Assembly: GCA_021604825.1 (NCBI GenBank)
Contig: BQJS01000175.1
Coordinates: forward strand, 1-10,198
Direction of reading: 5' to 3'
DNA: 10,198 nucleotides
Source of the DNA: Phycisphaerae bacterium
Lineage (GTDB): Bacteria > Planctomycetota > Phycisphaerae > UBA1845
The stretch's first letter is position 1. The number at the start of each line of letters is the position of its first letter. Both the position numbers and the translations under genes were made by a program. Under the pieces are notes generated by a model that did no database searches, was not told the origin of the DNA, and saw only the letters and a program-made list of their open reading frames with translations. Positions 7,583-10,198 of this stretch are shown one piece after another.

Positions 7583-8290
7583 CGCATCAGCGGCTTGAGA
7601 GACCATTTTTTTCCACCGAACCAAAGGACTGAACAAATTTCACAAACCCAATTATCAGCGCGGCGATCCCCGAAACGACCGCCCTATATAGCACAAATTG
7701 CCCATTTAAACGCAATGCTGGCTCTCCGGCGTTGAAACGCGGTTGGTTCGGCGAAAATTACGCTAAATGCTAATGCTCTGTAGGGTTGCAGACCGATACC
7801 TTGCTTTCATGTGGCAGGCTCAGTCGCCTTTGAGACGCACAGGGCATGGGCCAAAAAAATCTCAGCTTCAGCCAATTTTAGGGGTTGCAGCGTAAATCGG
7901 GATTGCCATAATGATCGCCCGAGTCGACCGGATCGTATTGGTCGCTTTCAGATGTGGCTGCGGCGCGGTAGCCCAACTGAATTAGTCCAAGGGCAATTGG
8001 ACGAATCATCACAGAATCTACGATTGACAATGCGGTCGAGTTCAATTGGTTGTATTCTGTGGTAGAAGGCTATTCGACACGTTCTTTGAAATAGATGTCG
8101 TTTAGAACCTTTGAAACGTTCGGCCAATAAAATCGCGAAAGTAAGTAACCGCGAAACTGAAACTGCCCGGGCGGACAAACCGGATCAAAGCTGCAAACGG
8201 CGAGAAGATTTCGCAGTACGAGTAAGCAGTGAGTCCGGGTTACCCAGGGCACTTCGAAAAGCAGTTTTGATTTCGACGAGGCTTTGCAAG
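7583..8290. other. 708-base region with no recognisable gene
   Basis: I see no protein family, tRNA, rRNA or known riboswitch here. Open frames of 76-84 codons on either strand (7811-8065 plus, 7948-8178 minus) look random. Minor structure: a near-copy TAGGGTTGCAG / AGGGGTTGCAG (around 7782 and 7880); a 9-bp inverted pair CCGAACCAA (7616-7624) and TTGGTTCGG (7743-7751); a perfect TTGACA at 8024-8029 without a well-spaced -10; and a short hairpin TCGCG/CGCGA (8133-8154). It may hold the promoter and long leader of the small gene at 8291, an unrecognised RNA, or gene remnants. Confidence 0.45.
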
Positions 8291-8488
8291 ATGAAAAAAA
8301 ACTTAAGGCGGTCATTTATTGCTGTCACGTTGCTGAGCTCGACTGTCGCTTTCAACGGATGCCTCAGTGCAGATTTCTTCAAGCGAACACTGGAAGCCAC
8401 TGTGACTTATGGCGCTTTAGAGTTTTTGCTTGATAATGATGCCGTTTTCGATTTGTTTGAGGACGGGGCCACGGCACTGAACCCATAG
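8291..8488 (+). CDS. Small exported or lipoprotein-like protein, copy 1 (unknown family)
   Basis: I do not recognise this 65-residue protein. It starts MKKNLRR, then a hydrophobic stretch (about 8-21) and N22-G23-C24, resembling a Sec or lipoprotein signal, although FNGC is a poor lipobox. The C-terminal 22 residues, EFLLDNDAVFDLFEDGATAL plus NP, are strongly acidic and match the protein encoded at 8685-8897 at 18 of 22 positions. The frame is open upstream to 8111, but ATG 8291 is supported by GAGG nine nt upstream and by the MKK start shared with its paralogue. Codons here are more AT-ending (TTT, GAT, AAT, CTT) than in the second copy. Two tandem paralogues that keep protein sequence while changing codons argue that both are real genes. 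Function unknown; possibly a small envelope protein. Confidence 0.72.
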   Translation: MKKNLRRSFIAVTLLSSTVAFNGCLSADFFKRTLEATVTYGALEFLLDNDAVFDLFEDGATALNP

Positions 8489-8492
8489 TTTT

Positions 8493-8525
8493 AACGCAGT
8501 TCGGCACGTCGCCGTGATCTGCGTT
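8493..8525 (+). terminator. Hairpin after small gene 1, possible weak terminator
   Basis: AACGCAG (8493-8499) pairs perfectly with CTGCGTT (8519-8525), and an inner CACG-TCGC-CGTG stem (8505-8516) extends it. It begins four nt after the stop codon. There is no T-run after it, so it may be a weak terminator, an RNA-end stabiliser or a processing site. Confidence 0.45.
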
Positions 8526-8553
8526 GCTAAAAGCTGTGGCGTATTGATATAGA
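8524..8553 (+). promoter_or_regulatory. Candidate promoter for small gene 2
   Basis: TTGCTA (8524-8529) and TATAGA (8548-8553) are 18 nt apart, each matching four of six consensus bases. Transcription would start near 8560, leaving a leader of about 125 nt that contains the stem-loop and palindrome described separately. This is a moderate match only. Confidence 0.35.
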
Positions 8554-8580
8554 GTTTTTTGACGGGCTGTTTATTGTTTG

Positions 8581-8627
8581 GTCATCGCCTTCCAAATTGG
8601 GTCCCCTATCGGACCGCAGGCGGTGAC
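8581..8627 (+). promoter_or_regulatory. Structured leader stem-loop upstream of small gene 2
   Basis: GTCATCGCCT (8581-8590) pairs with AGGCGGTGAC (8618-8627) as a continuous 10-bp RNA stem with one U-G pair. Inside it, GGTCC (8600-8604) pairs with GGACC (8611-8615) around a 6-nt loop, leaving an asymmetric internal loop (nine nt left, two right). It lies 58 nt before the start codon of the next gene and matches no riboswitch I know. It could be a leader regulator, a processing or stability element, or a small RNA. Confidence 0.5.
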
Positions 8628-8641
8628 TTGGTTTAAAAGAA

Positions 8642-8655
8642 TCAAAACGTTTTGA
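8642..8655. promoter_or_regulatory. Perfect 14-bp palindrome, candidate operator
   Basis: TCAAAACGTTTTGA is perfectly self-complementary and lies 16 nt upstream of the GGAG site of the gene at 8685. Even palindromes centred on CG are typical of LacI/GalR-family operators, so a repressor site is plausible. As RNA it could also form a weak hairpin. No regulator gene of that family is in the window. Confidence 0.45.
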
Positions 8656-8684
8656 TGTTGTTTCTTGAATTGGAGACTATGGAC

Positions 8685-8897
8685 ATGAAGAAGACAAACA
8701 AAGCCTTGAAGTGTGCGGCAACGGTCGCCGTACTCGGCACCTGCTTCCACTCGATTGGTTGCAACTTTGGTGGCCTCGGCCGTTACCTCGGTCAGTTCCT
8801 GGCTGCGATCCCCGCAGCTGCCGTTAGCGAGTTTTTGCTCGACAACGACGGTATCTTCGATCTCTTCGAAGACGGCTCAACTGCCGCCAATCCGTAA
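8685..8897 (+). CDS. Small exported or lipoprotein-like protein, copy 2 (unknown family)
   Basis: This 70-residue paralogue of the protein at 8291-8488 is also from no family I recognise. The N-terminus MKKTNKALK is followed by a hydrophobic stretch (about 9-24) and I24-G25-C26, a signal-peptide or lipoprotein-like pattern with an imperfect lipobox. A glycine- and alanine-rich middle (GGLGRYLGQFLAAIPAAAV, 29-47) leads into the shared C-terminus EFLLDNDGIFDLFEDGSTAA plus NP (49-70). Of the 18 C-terminal residues identical between the two proteins, 12 use different codons, indicating selection on protein sequence. I chose ATG 8685, nine nt after GGAG and matching the MKK start of the paralogue; ATG 8679 is too close to the site. 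Its codons favour C-ending choices (CTC, GAC, AAC, ATC, TTC), and it is framed by a structured leader and a very strong terminator, suggesting good expression. Role unknown. Confidence 0.8.
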   Translation: MKKTNKALKCAATVAVLGTCFHSIGCNFGGLGRYLGQFLAAIPAAAVSEFLLDNDGIFDLFEDGSTAANP

Positions 8898-8918
8898 GCC
8901 GTACCCAAGCAGTTAACT

Positions 8919-8959
8919 AAAGAGCGGGTAAGGACGTTCGCGTCCTTGCCCGCTCTTTT
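8919..8959 (+). terminator. Very strong rho-independent terminator with TTCG loop
   Basis: An 18-bp stem (8919-8936 with 8941-8958, one T-G wobble at 8929/8948) is capped by a TTCG tetraloop, and the T-rich end reads CTCTTTTCGTTTT. It begins 21 nt after the stop of the small gene at 8685. It lies between converging genes, but the minus-strand T-tract is short, so it mainly serves the plus strand. Confidence 0.93.
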
Positions 8960-9066
8960 CGTTTTACAGTGTTCTCGATTTTTACCGAATGTCGAAGATG
9001 TTTGGAAAAAACAGCGTCGCCTGCGAAAGCGGCAATTAAGCCGATGCAATACCAGAGGAAGCGAAA

Positions 9067-9456
9067 CTACTGATTAAGCTTGGCCGCCTCTACCATCCCT
9101 CGAAAACGCCCTTCGCTGACGTACCCCTGCAGAATCCGCAGCACCCTCCCGTCGGGTCCGAGCACCACGAACGATGGCACCTTGGTGATTCCATAGCTCT
9201 CCGCAAACTTTCGATCTGCCCATGAGGCAATCCGCACCGGGATGGTCTCGGCCAATGAATCCTGGACCTCTTGGAGCGAAAACACGTCTCGCTCCATTTC
9301 CTGGCACTGCGAATCGAACGCCGACCAATACGACACCACCACCAATCGATTCGTCCGCGACGCTTGACGCAATGCTCCGCCCAAGTCGGGCCGCCACGGA
9401 ATCTGGCTACACCCGCTGAGTATCAACAAGCCGCATACCACTAGCATTCTGGTCAT
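9067..9456 (-). CDS. Thioredoxin-like lipoprotein lacking the first active-site cysteine
   Basis: This 129-residue protein begins with a clear lipoprotein signal: MTRMLVVCGLLI then lipobox LSGC, with the lipidated cysteine at residue 16, so it is probably anchored in the envelope. The rest is a thioredoxin fold closest in style to the DsbD-gamma/Thioredoxin_7 group: VVVSYWSAFDSQCQEMERDV, then FSLQEV and the cis-proline segment KVPSFVVLGPDG (P94). Where the family has CxxC, this protein has D48-S-Q-C51, so it cannot do standard dithiol exchange; it may act through a single cysteine or serve as a chaperone or binding protein. The start is ATG 9456, overlapping the stop of the upstream metallo-hydrolase gene as ATGA and preceded by GAGG; a TTG at 9462 is less likely. 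It is probably translationally coupled to that gene. The exact substrate is unknown. Confidence 0.88.
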   Translation of the reverse strand: MTRMLVVCGLLILSGCSQIPWRPDLGGALRQASRTNRLVVVSYWSAFDSQCQEMERDVFSLQEVQDSLAETIPVRIASWADRKFAESYGITKVPSFVVLGPDGRVLRILQGYVSEGRFRGMVEAAKLNQ

Positions 9457-10198
9457 GGGCAAAGCACCTCGCCAACTCTGGGTCTCTTTCCGGAAACGTC
9501 CAATCGCACAATTCCGCGCCTGACATCGTGCGGGAACGCGATGATCGTATCACGCACTTTGCATCGATTCAGAAGCGAAACTCTCTCGTCCACTGATTTG
9601 AGCGGAAAAAGATCGTAGGCCATCACCCACGCTGGAAGAATGTGAGCCCCGGTTGGCGCCATGTCGCCGACGAAGAACAACTCCGAACCACCGCCCAGAT
9701 CGAATACCGGCAACAATTGATACGGCGTATGGCCGTACGACAACTCAAACGTCAGATCGGGAATGTCGCATGTCGGCTCATCCCCTTCAACAAATCGCAC
9801 GCGTTCATGCTGCTCCATCCAATCAAAATCGACGGAAAGAAACGACGCACGGTCGCGCAGCGTTGGCGCAATGGCGTGCTTGAAATGCTCGCGATGCACC
9901 CAATGCCGGGCGTTGGCGAAGCGAACCTTGACCGAACCGCCGGCATCACCATCCCTCTCAACCATTCCACCGCAATGATCGAAGTGCAAGTGCGTCGCGA
10001 TGACATCGGTGACAGCGGCTGTACTTGCCCCCATCGTTTCGAGGGCATTGTCGATCGCTTGCGGATTGGACTCCACCCCGTACCGCTCCGCATCCTCATC
10101 GCTCCACTTCGAACCTGTCCCGGTATCGACCAGAACGATTCGCTCGTGTTCTACATGACGGGCGATCAGCGTCCGGGTAGCCAGCAGAATACGATTCT
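9453..10198 (-). CDS. Metallo-beta-lactamase-fold hydrolase (N-terminus outside window)
   Basis: The frame stays open to the right edge, so the start lies beyond it; the visible part is 247 residues. It shows LVDTGTG (22-28), the metal-binding THLHFDH (H69, H71, D73, H74), then YGHTP, FVGD and AFPHD, which supply the remaining His, Asp and His ligands of the dinuclear site. These define the MBL superfamily (lactonases, glyoxalase II, phosphodiesterases and others). The HWVHREHF segment resembles the quorum-quenching lactonase/MBL hydrolase branch, but the substrate cannot be read from sequence. The usual GHTPGH is changed to GHTPYQ; the metal-ligand histidine is kept. No signal peptide can be judged. 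The gene overlaps the thioredoxin-like lipoprotein gene by four bases (ATGA), indicating one transcript and coupled translation. A GTG at 10076 would remove conserved strands and is not the start. Confidence 0.92.
   Translation of the reverse strand, partial: NRILLATRTLIARHVEHERIVLVDTGTGSKWSDEDAERYGVESNPQAIDNALETMGASTAAVTDVIATHLHFDHCGGMVERDGDAGGSVKVRFANARHWVHREHFKHAIAPTLRDRASFLSVDFDWMEQHERVRFVEGDEPTCDIPDLTFELSYGHTPYQLLPVFDLGGGSELFFVGDMAPTGAHILPAWVMAYDLFPLKSVDERVSLLNRCKVRDTIIAFPHDVRRGIVRLDVSGKRPRVGEVLCP

Noticed and set aside
7616..7751. 9-bp inverted pair CCGAACCAA / TTGGTTCGG as ends of a mobile element
   Set aside because: Too short, 118 nt apart, with no target duplication and no transposase; probably chance.
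8024..8029. Perfect TTGACA as a -35 element for small gene 1
   Set aside because: No acceptable -10 hexamer at 16-18 nt spacing; the nearest TATTCT is about 23 nt away.
7811..8178. Overlapping open frames of 84 codons (plus) and 76 codons (minus)
   Set aside because: Neither has a convincing ribosome site, domain or coding bias; both are consistent with chance.
8111..8290. 60-codon N-terminal extension of small protein 1
   Set aside because: The internal ATG has a good ribosome site and the same MKK start as the paralogue; the extension would bury the signal-like segment.
9005..9040. Possible minus-strand terminator after the thioredoxin-like gene
   Set aside because: There is a T6 run on the minus strand, but the nearby CTGC-GAAA-GCGG stem is only four pairs and does not abut it.
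1..10198. CRISPR array, tRNA, rRNA, prophage or known defence system
   Set aside because: No regularly spaced repeats, no T-loop or cloverleaf signatures, and no integrase, transposase or nuclease genes were found.

Overview
The window reads as a conserved chromosomal segment of a free-living Gram-negative-type bacterium, most likely a planctomycete. That placement is an inference from the look of PNPase, the compact kinase/NtrC-type pair and the overall protein style; no phylogenetic search was possible. It carries no phage, transposase, CRISPR array or tRNA.

Layout, left to right. (1) Positions 1-1366, minus strand: a two-component pair, with a histidine kinase that has no sensor domain followed by a sigma-54-dependent (NtrC-type) response regulator that runs off the left edge. 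(2) 1397-1470: a compact inverted-repeat element resembling a REP doublet (BIME/REPIN). (3) 1497-4316, minus strand: rpsO then pnp, the classic ribosomal protein S15 / polynucleotide phosphorylase order. Each gene has its own rho-independent terminator, and rpsO uses a TTG start. (4) 4317-4693: a divergent intergenic region with a good sigma-70-like promoter for the rightward genes. (5) 4694-7582, plus strand: trkA-trkH, a potassium uptake operon with a 6-nt gap. (6) 7583-8290: about 700 bases with no convincing gene. (7) 8291-8897, plus strand: two small secreted or lipoprotein-like proteins (65 and 70 aa) of unrecognised family. They share an almost identical 22-residue C-terminus but have different codons, and the second has a structured leader, a perfect 14-bp palindrome and a very strong terminator. 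(8) 9067-10198, minus strand: a metallo-beta-lactamase-fold hydrolase (5' end outside the window) overlapping by ATGA with a thioredoxin-like lipoprotein whose CxxC has become DxxC.

How the genes fit together: the kinase should phosphorylate the regulator to activate sigma-54 promoters. S15 and PNPase belong to translation and RNA turnover. TrkA gates the TrkH potassium channel. The MBL hydrolase and thioredoxin-like lipoprotein are translationally coupled, which suggests a shared role. The small-protein pair is the least explained and most interesting part of the window.
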